Positions 9,018 through 15,538 of a stretch of DNA of 64,000 nucleotides are shown here, one piece after another. Position 1 is the stretch's first letter, and every line of letters starts with the position of its first letter. Below the pieces are notes generated by a model. That model was not told the DNA's origin. It saw only the letters and a program-made list of their open reading frames with translations, and did not search any database. The position numbers and the translations under genes are program-made. The stretch comes from VSJD01 sp964617825 (GTDB taxonomy: Bacteria > Verrucomicrobiota > Kiritimatiellia > JAAZAB01), in assembly GCA_964617825.1 (NCBI GenBank), contig CAZTWL010000018.1:1-64000 (forward strand). Reading direction: 5' to 3'.

Positions 9018-9689
9018 ATGAATTTGAAAGAAAAAATCCATTCAGATGCGGCATTCCACATCGGATTCACGTCGCCGGATATAACAAAGGAAGAACTGGC
9101 AGTTAAAGCCGAGGGACAAAACTGGGATATCCTTATGGTGGATATACAGCATAATCCATACACCGAACCGCAGTTGGTTGCCTTATGTAAATCAGCCAAG
9201 ACTATTGGCCTGCCGGTCATGTTCCGTATTCCGCATCCGGCCGCGGCCTGGCAGATAGGGCGTTTTCTGGACTTCGGTGCCGCCGGAATTCTGGTTCCCA
9301 TGACAGAAGACCCAGTTCAGGTCTCCGATGCCATCCGGAACTTTTACTATCCGCCCATGGGAGGACGCAGTTGCGGACTCAGCAATGCCTATGGATGGAC
9401 CGGAGCCGGCGGCAAGGATCCGGACGCCTATGCTCACTGGTGGAACACAAACGGCATCTTAGCTCTTCAGCTGGAAACGGTGCAGGCCGTCCAGAGAATA
9501 CGTGAACTGGTCAAGCCAGGAATTGATCTGCTCCTCTTCGGTGGTCGTGACATGAGCTTCAGTATCAAAGCGTTTTCTGACTGTCCGTTTGCTTCGCTTG
9601 CAGACTGTCAGAAGCACGTTGTGGAGCAGATCCGAGGAATGGATGTCAGGGTAGGCATCTCAAGCGCCCCCTTCGGCCGCTTCAAATGA
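9018..9689 (+). CDS. HpcH/HpaI-type aldolase
   Basis: 223 residues of the HpcH/HpaI (4-hydroxy-2-oxoheptanedioate / 2-keto-3-deoxy-L-rhamnonate) class II aldolase family, TIM barrel. Typical segments are WDILMVDIQHNPYTEPQL, GLPVMFRIPHPAAAWQIGRFLDFGAAGILVPMTE and PMGGRSCG, where the family has pyruvate- and metal-binding residues. The usual length is 250-270, so this is slightly short. The start ATG at 9018 follows TGGAGA with ~8 bp spacing; the upstream in-frame start at 8988 is less likely. It probably releases pyruvate and an aldehyde from a sugar-acid intermediate. It ends just before the cassette array. Confidence 0.8.
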   Translation: MNLKEKIHSDAAFHIGFTSPDITKEELAVKAEGQNWDILMVDIQHNPYTEPQLVALCKSAKTIGLPVMFRIPHPAAAWQIGRFLDFGAAGILVPMTEDPVQVSDAIRNFYYPPMGGRSCGLSNAYGWTGAGGKDPDAYAHWWNTNGILALQLETVQAVQRIRELVKPGIDLLLFGGRDMSFSIKAFSDCPFASLADCQKHVVEQIRGMDVRVGISSAPFGRFK

Positions 9690-9814
9690 CTTTGCCAGGA
9701 GCGGAAAACATGCTTACTTCAAGAAAAAAACAATTAATGCAGTTGTCCTCTGTGGTGACATCTAGACATTAGATTCCGCTGAAAATGTCAAAATTGACCC
9801 GCGACGCGACGCTG

Positions 9815-9891
9815 CGCGAACGTCAGTCTTCACGCGCTGAGGAATCCGCGCCCGGCGCGGGTTCCGAAGTCGCGCGCGAGGCTTGGTTGGC
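9815..9891 (-). other. Candidate attC site G (after the GNAT cassette)
   Basis: On the minus strand the site runs from GCCAAC to GTTCGCG. Inside is a strong hairpin (GGAA-CCGCGC / GCGCGG-TTCC) with flanking CGCGC/GCGCG. The outer L arms pair poorly. The GNAT stop codon lies within it, as is common in cassettes. Weaker than the other sites; it would be the distal end of the array. Confidence 0.45.
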
Positions 9892-10470
9892 TGCCATGGT
9901 TCCATTGTCTCCGACGAGGTTTACCCCTGGATATTTGTCCATGTTCAGTTTGAGTTTGACGAACACATCATTCCAGCGCGTTTTCATGTCGGGTTTGTGA
10001 TACAGAGGCACGTACCCAACTTTGAGGTAGACGCTGATAGCGGGCAAGCGCCAGTCATCCGTCAATAGGTATATGTGTTTGGCTCCGTCTTGCAGCAAAA
10101 CCTGAGTGACGGCGGTCACAACGAGTTGGCCTAACCCCTTCCCTTTGTGTGCTGGATCGGCTGCAATCCAGCCCATCTCATAGCCGTCGGGGATGATCGC
10201 AGTCGGTCTGTACCAACCCATTGCCGTTGCTGTAATCCGTGACGAAGCCACATGTTCGACGAAGATGATCCCGTTTGGCACGGCATTCTTCCGGACAAGG
10301 TCGAGATTGTCGCGGTTCCAAGTGCCGAATCCCGCAATGTGCATGAGTTCGATGTAGGACTCTTCATCGCCATCTTGGAATCCTCTCAACAGGTATCCTG
10401 CAGGAGCCTGCCGCTCAGGCCAGGATGCCATCCGATCTGCAGGCCATATCATCTGGAGTTGTTCCGCCAT
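9823..10470 (-). CDS. GNAT-family N-acetyltransferase
   Basis: 215 residues. The acetyl-CoA-binding motif is HKGKGLGQLVVTAV (R/Q-x-x-G-x-G/A type, ~128-141), preceded by the strand MGWIAADPA and followed by YLLTDDWRLPAISVYLKVGYVPL, the classic motif B with an N-x-x-A/AI-x-x-Y pattern. The C-terminal ~25 residues overlap the attC-like repeat and are probably not part of the fold. The start ATG at 10470 is 8 bp from the GTT end of attC F. Acetyltransferases are among the most frequent integron cassette products; the acceptor (drug, peptide or small molecule) cannot be read from sequence. Confidence 0.85.
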   Translation of the reverse strand: MAEQLQMIWPADRMASWPERQAPAGYLLRGFQDGDEESYIELMHIAGFGTWNRDNLDLVRKNAVPNGIIFVEHVASSRITATAMGWYRPTAIIPDGYEMGWIAADPAHKGKGLGQLVVTAVTQVLLQDGAKHIYLLTDDWRLPAISVYLKVGYVPLYHKPDMKTRWNDVFVKLKLNMDKYPGVNLVGDNGTMAANQASRATSEPAPGADSSARED

Positions 10471-10477
10471 AATCTTC

Positions 10478-10535
10478 CACCAACGTCACCGTTCTCGCGC
10501 GGCTGTAAGCCGTCGCGAGCAACGGCTTGTTGTGC
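10478..10535 (-). other. attC site F
   Basis: 58 bp. Minus-strand R'' GCACAAC, R' GTTGGTG. The arms CCGTT-G-CTCGCG and CGCGAG-AACGG pair perfectly apart from one extrahelical G, and the inner CGGCT/GCCG closes the loop. The extrahelical base and the ~58 bp length match classical attC structure. It separates the cysteine-peptidase-like cassette from the GNAT cassette. Confidence 0.8.
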
Positions 10536-10591
10536 GATCTCTATAGATTCTGCTTGTCCTCAGAGCATCGTGATGCGGATACCCTCAACAG

Positions 10592-11878
10592 CTACTCGGG
10601 GTTCACAACCTCAAAGACATGACGATCCCTCAGTCTGCCGTAGCGGTTTTCCCCCGTTACAAGAACACTCCTTTTACCCGCGCGGGAAATCGCGTCGGCT
10701 GGGACAACCACACGCCCCTCACGGCGGTGTTCATCGCTCAGCAATATAGAATAAGGCACAAGCGGGTCGGCGTAATTCGGGTCGCCTTCCTCCGAAATTT
10801 CCACAACGATGGCCTTCATGTTCTCGGCATAAAACTTGATTTCCAACGGTTTGCCTAAAACGATGGGTTCCGTTACAAGGCTCGATTCGAGTTTGCAAAC
10901 GGAGAACTCACAAGCCTGGCTGGAGGTTTCGTCTTTCATAATGCAGTGAGCCGTATAATCGCCGGAGCGGGTAAACGTTCGCTCGAGAAGTCCGGGGCCA
11001 TCCACGGCGATTTTCTCGATCAACTCCCCCTCGCGTCTGATGACCAGCGCTTTGACGCCTTGATGATCCCGGTCCATAATGTTGAAAGTGACGGGCTGGT
11101 CTGTGCGATAGGCAACCCAGTCTCCAAGGTCAAGCAGTAATACCCGGTTGATGGTCGCAGTTGCCGCATCCATTGTATAGTTCGGAAACAGGTACCGTTC
11201 CGCGCGGTTCTCGCCGCGCCATGCATCGTGATCCGTAATACGATACAACGTTGCCTTGCGTTGCGCGAGGTAGTCATCGAACTGCTCGGCCGTATAATTC
11301 CTGGTCCGCGTGGTGGGCGGGCAGCTGTCCTCGACGCGGACGTGAGTCACCGCGCCATCCGGTGCGGTTGTGACGTGAGTGACGATTTCAACATGTCCTC
11401 TAGTCCAGAGGACGCCCCCTATCTGGGCTCCTTGTGAGGATTGCGGTTGCGCCAGCTCGATGCCTTTGCGATGATCTGGGCCATGCCAGCTGCTTCCAAT
11501 TTGCATTGCCGCCTGCAACGCGTATGAAGTAAAGCCGTTGCATACGGTTCCATAAAAAGCGGCGGAATTGCGCCGCTGACCACGCAAATCTTTTGTATAT
11601 AAAACACTCCGCGGGTTTTCGACAGCCGCGAGAAATGTTTTGAGATGTATATCAAACCCAATCATGCGGCCATCCCAACCGCCATTGGAATATGGGACCC
11701 CGGTATAGGTGGTGCCAGCCTTGAATTCTCCGCTGCCGCGAACCGGCATGCCGCCCGCAACCGGCATCCATTCTATCTGCGACAATATGCGCGCGTGGTC
11801 AACAGCCCGGGTTTGCCAATCAACCGCATCAATAGGATTCACGATTTCGTCCCCCCCGTGGATAACGCAACCAAACAC
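10592..11878 (-). CDS. Secreted cysteine-peptidase-like (NlpC/P60- or amidase-like) cassette protein, frameshifted at its 5' end
   Basis: 428 codons in this frame, but the apparent GTG start at 11878 is artificial. The real start is the ATG pair at 11919/11916, which has AAGGAG just upstream and encodes a signal peptide (MMNKRCKFSYVIVLCLVALS). The two frames meet at a run of seven G (plus-strand C7, 11851-11857); one extra G would join them as ...STGGDEIVNPIDAV. The mature protein shows YGTVCNGFTSYAL (Cys113 of this frame) and LWTRGHVEIVTHV (His162), a spacing and context like the Cys-His pair of NlpC/P60 or related peptidases. The C-terminal ~230 residues look like beta-sandwich repeats. No close family is recognised. 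A function in cell-wall or peptide hydrolysis is only inferred. Confidence 0.6.
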   Translation of the reverse strand: MFGCVIHGGDEIVNPIDAVDWQTRAVDHARILSQIEWMPVAGGMPVRGSGEFKAGTTYTGVPYSNGGWDGRMIGFDIHLKTFLAAVENPRSVLYTKDLRGQRRNSAAFYGTVCNGFTSYALQAAMQIGSSWHGPDHRKGIELAQPQSSQGAQIGGVLWTRGHVEIVTHVTTAPDGAVTHVRVEDSCPPTTRTRNYTAEQFDDYLAQRKATLYRITDHDAWRGENRAERYLFPNYTMDAATATINRVLLLDLGDWVAYRTDQPVTFNIMDRDHQGVKALVIRREGELIEKIAVDGPGLLERTFTRSGDYTAHCIMKDETSSQACEFSVCKLESSLVTEPIVLGKPLEIKFYAENMKAIVVEISEEGDPNYADPLVPYSILLSDEHRREGRVVVPADAISRAGKRSVLVTGENRYGRLRDRHVFEVVNPE

Positions 11879-11919
11879 AACACAATTACATAACTGAACT
11901 TACATCGCTTATTCATCAT
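11851..11919 (-). other. Detached signal-peptide start and G7 tract of the 10592-11878 gene
   Basis: The ATG at 11919 has a good ribosome-binding site (AAGGAG, ~5 bp spacing) and lies 11 bp after the end of attC E. It encodes a basic N-region plus a hydrophobic core ending in ALSTGG, then runs out of frame in the seven-G tract and stops soon after. The tract is a natural slippage site: sequencing error, real mutation, or phase variation are all possible. Confidence 0.6.
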
Positions 11920-11929
11920 ATCGCTCCTT

Positions 11930-11985
11930 GCACAACGGTGCAAATCTCGGGCGGCGAAGCCGTACCGAGCATCTGCTGGTTCGGC
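11930..11985 (-). other. attC site E
   Basis: 56 bp. R'' GCCGAAC, R' GTTGTGC. GCAGAT pairs with ATTTGC as L''/L', and the inner hairpin CTCGG-TA-CGG / CCG-C-CCGAG is strong. It lies directly before the start of the cysteine-peptidase-like cassette gene. Confidence 0.75.
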
Positions 11986-12067
11986 AGTGATCTTCCGGTT
12001 CAAGTCAGACTGTGGCCGATCGCCATTGCCAGACAAGAAACGCGACTAGCGCACCTCCCGCCACTGT

Positions 12068-12244
12068 TCAGATGATGCCGGCGCTCAGATATACCCATCT
12101 CCGGATGATCGGTTCGCCGAACGAGTCGCGGGGCAGATCATCGGCGACGCCGTGCCACATGAACCGGACCCCGAAGCAAGCGATGACAATCCCTGCTGCA
12201 ATACCCAAACATGGCCACACGCACTGTGCCGGACTCAAGCTCAT
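12068..12244 (-). CDS. Small membrane protein of the cassette array, probably truncated by a TGA
   Basis: 58 residues from ATG 12244 (MSLSPAQCVWPCLGIAAGIV...), chosen because it lies 13 bp after the GTT end of attC-like site D. One clear membrane segment (CLGIAAGIVIACFGVRFMW). After the TGA at 12068-12070 the same frame continues with TVAGGALVAFLVWQWRSATV to a stop at 12005, just before attC E. That looks like a second membrane helix, so the ancestral protein was probably ~80 residues with two helices, and the TGA may be a TGG to TGA change. Function unknown. Confidence 0.5.
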   Translation of the reverse strand: MSLSPAQCVWPCLGIAAGIVIACFGVRFMWHGVADDLPRDSFGEPIIRRWVYLSAGII

Positions 12245-12256
12245 TGTCTTGTTTCT

Positions 12257-12299
12257 GCCGAACGCCGCAAATCTGCCTCGGAGCGAAGCGGCGTAGTGC
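12257..12299 (-). other. Degenerate attC-like site D
   Basis: 43 bp. R' GTTCGGC and R'' GCACTAC (one base from GCACAAC), with perfect ACGCCGC/GCGGCGT arms. It is shorter than usual. The following gene starts 13 bp away, as expected for a cassette junction. The string CGTTCGGCAGAA at this junction is also found at the junction before the 12510-13397 gene. Confidence 0.55.
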
Positions 12300-12351
12300 A
12301 ATAAGGGTCACGTCTCGTCATACGACAATTAAATATAGCGCAAAAGATAGA

Positions 12352-12429
12352 TCACGAAAGCAACAAAAACCAAATGTCGAATGTTGAGACGCGACCCTCA
12401 TGGCCCTCTTCGCTATCCGTTACCTTCAT
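12352..12429 (-). CDS. Tiny cassette ORF, one base short of a membrane peptide
   Basis: 25 codons (MKVTDSEEGHEGRVSTFDIW, then FLLLS and a stop). The ATG lies 13 bp after attC C and is preceded by AGGA. One extra T in the CTTTCG tract would extend it to FLLLFVIYLLRYI and a stop at 12329, i.e. a 33-residue protein with one membrane helix filling the ~140 bp cassette. It is either a real small membrane peptide broken by a one-base loss, or chance. No homology recognised. Confidence 0.3.
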   Translation of the reverse strand: MKVTDSEEGHEGRVSTFDIWFLLLS

Positions 12430-12441
12430 ATCGTCCTATTC

Positions 12442-12502
12442 GCCGAACGGCACCGCTCTGGGGCGGCGCGCAGCGACGTACCCAGCAGCGGAGGGTTCGG
12501 GC
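12442..12502 (-). other. attC site C
   Basis: 61 bp. R'' CCCGAAC, R' GTTCGGC. The arms CCGCT-G-CTGG and CCAG-AGCGG pair with a single extrahelical G at the expected place. It follows the stop codon of the 12510-13397 gene by 7 bp. Confidence 0.8.
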
Positions 12503-12509
12503 ATTGGTA

Positions 12510-13397
12510 TCAGTAGCTGAGATTTGCGCCGAATTCCGGGATTTCGCCTTTTTTCACGGACGCAGTCCATCCTGCAAGCCGCGCCTCTCCCATCTTCCAG
12601 AAGGTCGAGCACCGCTTGAAGTACTCCAACACGACATCATTTTCACCTTTTTCCAGCAGTGCTTTGGCTAGTTGCATATTTGGCCCGAAGGAGTTCATTT
12701 GCGGGGATCCCTTGCTGTCGGCAGAGGCAAGGAGTCGCTTTTGGGCCTCAGTAACATCCCCTGATCCCAACGCAATCAATCCAAGCACCTGATTTGCATC
12801 CTGAACCGAATTGCCGTAGTTCCAGTCATTCTTGTACTTTGGTAGGAGACCCTCCATTTCGGTCGCAAGCGCACGGGCTTTTTCGATGTCACCTTTTCGC
12901 CAGGCATTTTTCGCGGCATGGTTCAGTGCGTAGAACCGCTCAGTTTCACTCTCTGCTGCATCCAGGTCGCCCTGGGCAACCCTCATCTGGCGTTTTCGGT
13001 CCGCAGACGAAACGCTCCCTCCATCCGGCCCCGTCCCATCATGCATTTTGGGAATTGTGTCGAGCAGAATGAAATTCAAACTGGAAACTTTCATGGGCGA
13101 ACCGGGCAGACTCATTTTCTGAGCCATGAAGGTGATCTTGTCACCTTCATGAAATTGGCTACGGGCTAAGGGGTCACTTACAACAACCTCAGAATTCTTC
13201 CACTTGACCAAGTAGGCGACAAATCGGTGTCCTCCCTCCTCTGCGGAATACACCTTCAGTACGGAGGCTTCTTCTGAATCAAAGGAGCTCTGTACATCTG
13301 CCGCCTGAGGTGTCTGGGCTGTTACGCTTGTCACCCAAAGCCATGCCATGCTTCCCATCAAGATTGCCCAACAGATCGGTACTATTCGCTTTCGCAT
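12510..13397 (-). CDS. Secreted TPR-like protein of unknown function
   Basis: 295 residues with a signal peptide (MRKRIVPICWAILMGSMAWL...VTAQ). The middle (~30-115) is a beta-rich unknown domain (HRFVAYLVKWKNSEVVVSDPLARSQF). The C-terminal half (~130-285) is helical and TPR-like: AKNAWRKGDIEKARALATEM, DANQVLGLIALGSGDVTEAQ, LAKALLEKGENDVVLEYFKRC. It probably lies in the periplasm and binds a partner protein. A good ribosome-binding site (GAAGGAGAG) precedes ATG 13397, which lies 21 bp from attC B. No enzyme motif seen. Confidence 0.6.
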   Translation of the reverse strand: MRKRIVPICWAILMGSMAWLWVTSVTAQTPQAADVQSSFDSEEASVLKVYSAEEGGHRFVAYLVKWKNSEVVVSDPLARSQFHEGDKITFMAQKMSLPGSPMKVSSLNFILLDTIPKMHDGTGPDGGSVSSADRKRQMRVAQGDLDAAESETERFYALNHAAKNAWRKGDIEKARALATEMEGLLPKYKNDWNYGNSVQDANQVLGLIALGSGDVTEAQKRLLASADSKGSPQMNSFGPNMQLAKALLEKGENDVVLEYFKRCSTFWKMGEARLAGWTASVKKGEIPEFGANLSY

Positions 13398-13417
13398 TGT
13401 CTCTCCTTCTTTCTTCT

Positions 13418-13484
13418 GCCGAACGTTAGCGTTGAGGCTGAGGCGCGTTTGTCGCGTCGATAGCCTCCGACGCTTGGTTCGATG
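13418..13484 (-). other. attC site B
   Basis: 67 bp. R'' ATCGAAC, R' GTTCGGC. L''/L' arms AAGCGT/ACGCT, then GAGGC/GCCTC. It contains the 3' end and stop codon of the lipoprotein gene (13426-14142), a common feature of cassettes. Confidence 0.8.
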
Positions 13485-14142
13485 CGTTTTCTGTCATCCA
13501 TCGATTACGGATGACCTCTGCAATATGGTAGCTAGTGGAAAATATTTCTTTCCCTTTAATCCGATATTTCTTCCCTAGAAGGTCCTGCGGCTTTATGCCG
13601 ATGAAAGACAATTCGAACTCCCAAACCCCAAGACAATTATCCCGCCCGTTGTCCTTTAGCTCCGTGGGTGGTCCGAATACATGTAACCGGACAAGGGCGT
13701 TACCTTGCTTGTATACGCGGATAGCGTCTCCACCGGAGTTCGTATACTCTAGACCGATTAGCCCACGTTCGTATTCCCATCCATTGTCCCGGAATACTCT
13801 CTCATAGTAATGAACTAATTGGTCGGCAGGAGTAAACGTCTTAAACCGGACATAGTCGTATTGCTGACAATGAAAAGGGTCAAGAAGCATTCGTTCGGTC
13901 TCATTGGTACCAAATCCAGTATAGAAAAATCGCTTATACTCTGCGAAATCAAAAGCATTTGACATATGTAAATTCCGCGACATCCTTTCATCCATGGATT
14001 TTAACTCCTGGCGGAATGAAGTCGTACTCTCGCTGGAGAACTCTGCCGTCGGGAAGATCCACGGATAAAAGTCGTATGCATCGGGAGGCGTGGTACATCC
14101 TGCCAGTGCTAAGGTAAACAGTATAATTGGCAACGTTTTCAT
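13426..14142 (-). CDS. Lipoprotein of unknown function (cassette gene)
   Basis: 238 residues. A type II signal peptide with lipobox LALAGC (Cys at ~16) anchors it to a membrane. The rest has no recognised domain; aromatic-rich segments (AYDFYPWIFP, KRFFYTGFG, DQLVHYYERVFRDNGWEYERG) suggest a compact alpha/beta periplasmic fold. The final ~20 residues (NASNQASEAIDATNAPQPQR) are encoded by attC B and are probably disordered. The coding sequence is AT-richer than its neighbours, in keeping with an imported cassette. ATG 14142 lies 10 bp after the end of attC A. Confidence 0.65.
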   Translation of the reverse strand: MKTLPIILFTLALAGCTTPPDAYDFYPWIFPTAEFSSESTTSFRQELKSMDERMSRNLHMSNAFDFAEYKRFFYTGFGTNETERMLLDPFHCQQYDYVRFKTFTPADQLVHYYERVFRDNGWEYERGLIGLEYTNSGGDAIRVYKQGNALVRLHVFGPPTELKDNGRDNCLGVWEFELSFIGIKPQDLLGKKYRIKGKEIFSTSYHIAEVIRNRWMTENASNQASEAIDATNAPQPQR

Positions 14143-14151
14143 CTCTATTAA

Positions 14152-14223
14152 ATCGAACGTCGCAACTCATCGTTGAGGAGACCGCGCAGCGGGCTCCGAA
14201 TACGGTGGGGTTGCTGGTTGTGC
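14152..14223 (-). other. attC site A
   Basis: 72 bp. R'' GCACAAC, R' GTTCGAT. L''/L' GCAAC/GTTGC, inner hairpin GGAG-C-CCG / CGG-T-CTCC. It includes the stop codon of the 14167-14613 gene. Confidence 0.7.
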
Positions 14224-14613
14224 GGTCGTCTTTCTCCGGATTCTGTACGACAGGAACGCTCCGGCTGCGCCTCCAATTGCTGCACCAGGGAAGGCCAACG
14301 CCTGGGCAAGTATGGCTTCGATTCCCCAAAGATTGCGATCCATCGTCTTGTCAGTCATCGCATCTGCTCCAATTCCAGCAGTGATCGCGCAAAACGCCAA
14401 AATCGGACACAGCCAAGGAAGGCGTGGCGTCGCCAGTGCAAGAAGGAAACAAAACGGCAACAAAGTACAGGTGAGCCATCTGAATGCCCCGTCCATTACC
14501 TCAGATCCGGGGATCAGATAAAAGGCGGCCATGAAACCGCCGACAAACGACAGGCTCCACGTGACTCCCGATGTGATGAGTTGTGAATCCTTCATTTTCT
14601 TCAGCACAACCAT
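14167..14613 (-). CDS. Small integral membrane protein (cassette gene)
   Basis: 148 residues with about four hydrophobic segments: GVTWSLSFVGGFMAAFYLIP, WLTCTLLPFCFLLALA, LCPILAFCAITAGIGA, and ALAFPGAAIGGAAGAFLSY. No family recognised. Possible starts are ATG 14613 (8 bp after the GTT end of putative attC H) or ATG 14595 (MKDSQLITSG, with a purine-rich GAAGAAA before it). The C-terminal tail (TTAQPATPPYSEPAARSPQR) is encoded by attC A. It would be the first cassette of the array. Confidence 0.55.
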   Translation of the reverse strand: MVVLKKMKDSQLITSGVTWSLSFVGGFMAAFYLIPGSEVMDGAFRWLTCTLLPFCFLLALATPRLPWLCPILAFCAITAGIGADAMTDKTMDRNLWGIEAILAQALAFPGAAIGGAAGAFLSYRIRRKTTAQPATPPYSEPAARSPQR

Positions 14614-14614
14614 T

Positions 14615-14674
14615 GATTAACAGGTAAATTCGCCCTGATATTTTTGTTTTAGTATGTTTTTCTGCCTGTTAGTA
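14615..14674 (-). other. Candidate attC site H at the proximal end of the array
   Basis: 60 bp with perfect outer arms TAACAGG/CCTGTTA and ends TACTAAC/GTTAATC, at the right distance before the first cassette gene. It is very AT-rich and its inner pairing is weak, so it could also be a chance inverted repeat or part of an old attachment site. Confidence 0.35.
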
Positions 14675-15504
14675 GGTAAGTCGGGCTGTATGCACGATGT
14701 CAATATAAAGACGTTATACCCTGATAAGGATAACGTCAAGGACGTGTCTGCTCATAGTTGCTAAAACCTATAATAATGTTTTCACGTTTTTTCCACTATT
14801 CAATTTAATAATGGTCGAACACGCTCTGGGGCTATAATCCTGCAATAACCGGCAGGCGCTGGAGAACCTCTGCAAATGTTCCCGGAATGCCGTATCATCT
14901 TGCGGAGCGTGCGCCATGGGTATATGTCTTTGACGTGGAAGGAGCGGCGTGCGGGCGCATACGCACCTATCCTTTAGCATGACGTCATATCGCTGGCCGA
15001 TGTCATGCCCTGCAGGGGCTGGTACGGAGCTTTTGAACGGGGTGGGGTTCCCGTATTTTGAATTATGCCGCTTCCAGCGCTCGACGGCGTTTTAGATAAT
15101 GACGTCTGGCCTTTCTCGCTCGGGCACGGGGGCTCAAACGCCGCACGGCTTTCGTCTAGCTGGCGCTGTTACGGTGCTGGGCTTGATTGCGTAGATGGGC
15201 AACGCGAATTCATCGGCCGCACCATGCAGTATAATAAATGATGGTGAGAATTGCGGTCTTTAACGGGGCAGGGGAGTGTCGGGCCAGGCGCGAAGAATGA
15301 TTGACAACCGCTTATCGCGTGACAGTATGTGTGACAGTGCAGCGTTTTTGACCGCATAAACATTGAAATTGTTGGCAGGTTCAAACGCCATCTTGCCTGA
15401 CGTGACCGGACATGCCACATCGTGACTTGAATTAATGTTCACGAGGCTTGCTCACGGTTGCCTGCAATCTTATGCGCGACAGCAATTGACCTGTTTTGAC
15501 CGTT
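14675..15504. other. Gene-poor region where an integron integrase would be expected
   Basis: About 830 bp. The only open frames are 60-83 codons long and match nothing recognisable; none shows tyrosine-recombinase motifs. A 10-bp palindrome ATGACGTCAT lies at about 14980-14989. The plus frame around 15060-15240 (NDVWPFSLGHGG...) might be the trace of a decayed gene, but this is too weak to call. Confidence 0.4.
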
Positions 15505-15537
15505 CCGGAGTGAACTTTGTGACATTACCGGAGTGAA
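15505..15537 (+). promoter_or_regulatory. Direct repeat CCGGAGTGAA before the secreted glycosidase-like gene
   Basis: CCGGAGTGAA occurs at 15505-15514 and again at 15528-15537, 23 bp apart, the second copy providing the ribosome-binding site GGAG. Two half-sites about two helical turns apart are typical of AraC-type activators, but a small duplication of the ribosome-binding region is equally possible. Confidence 0.25.
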
Positions 15538-15538
15538 A

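Larger units (their letters stand above)
9815..14674 (-). mobile_element. Integron cassette array without a visible integrase (CALIN-type)
   Basis: Seven short, functionally unrelated genes lie on one strand. Each is followed by an imperfect inverted repeat of 43-77 bp whose outer ends read [R]YYYAAC-like/GTT-like and whose arms pair as in integron attC sites (R''-L''...L'-R'). In most cases the start codon lies 8-21 bp after the GTT end of the preceding site, as in gene cassettes. Sites A, B, C, E and F are convincing; D, G and H are degenerate. Genes for membrane, exported or modifying proteins dominate, which is normal cassette cargo. An integrase would be expected to the right (above 14.7 kb), but none is readable there or elsewhere in the window. 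Confidence 0.75.

Noticed and set aside
12005..12244. TGA read as an amino acid (alternative genetic code or selenocysteine)
   Set aside because: TGA is the ordinary stop of many genes in the window (e.g. the RND pump and queD), and no SECIS-like hairpin was evident.
15169..15420. Small minus-strand ORFs at 14768-14980 and 15169-15420
   Set aside because: No ribosome-binding site, no similarity, atypical composition; judged non-coding.
14675..15504. Integron integrase gene or attI site
   Set aside because: No tyrosine-recombinase motifs in any frame; short ORFs there match nothing.
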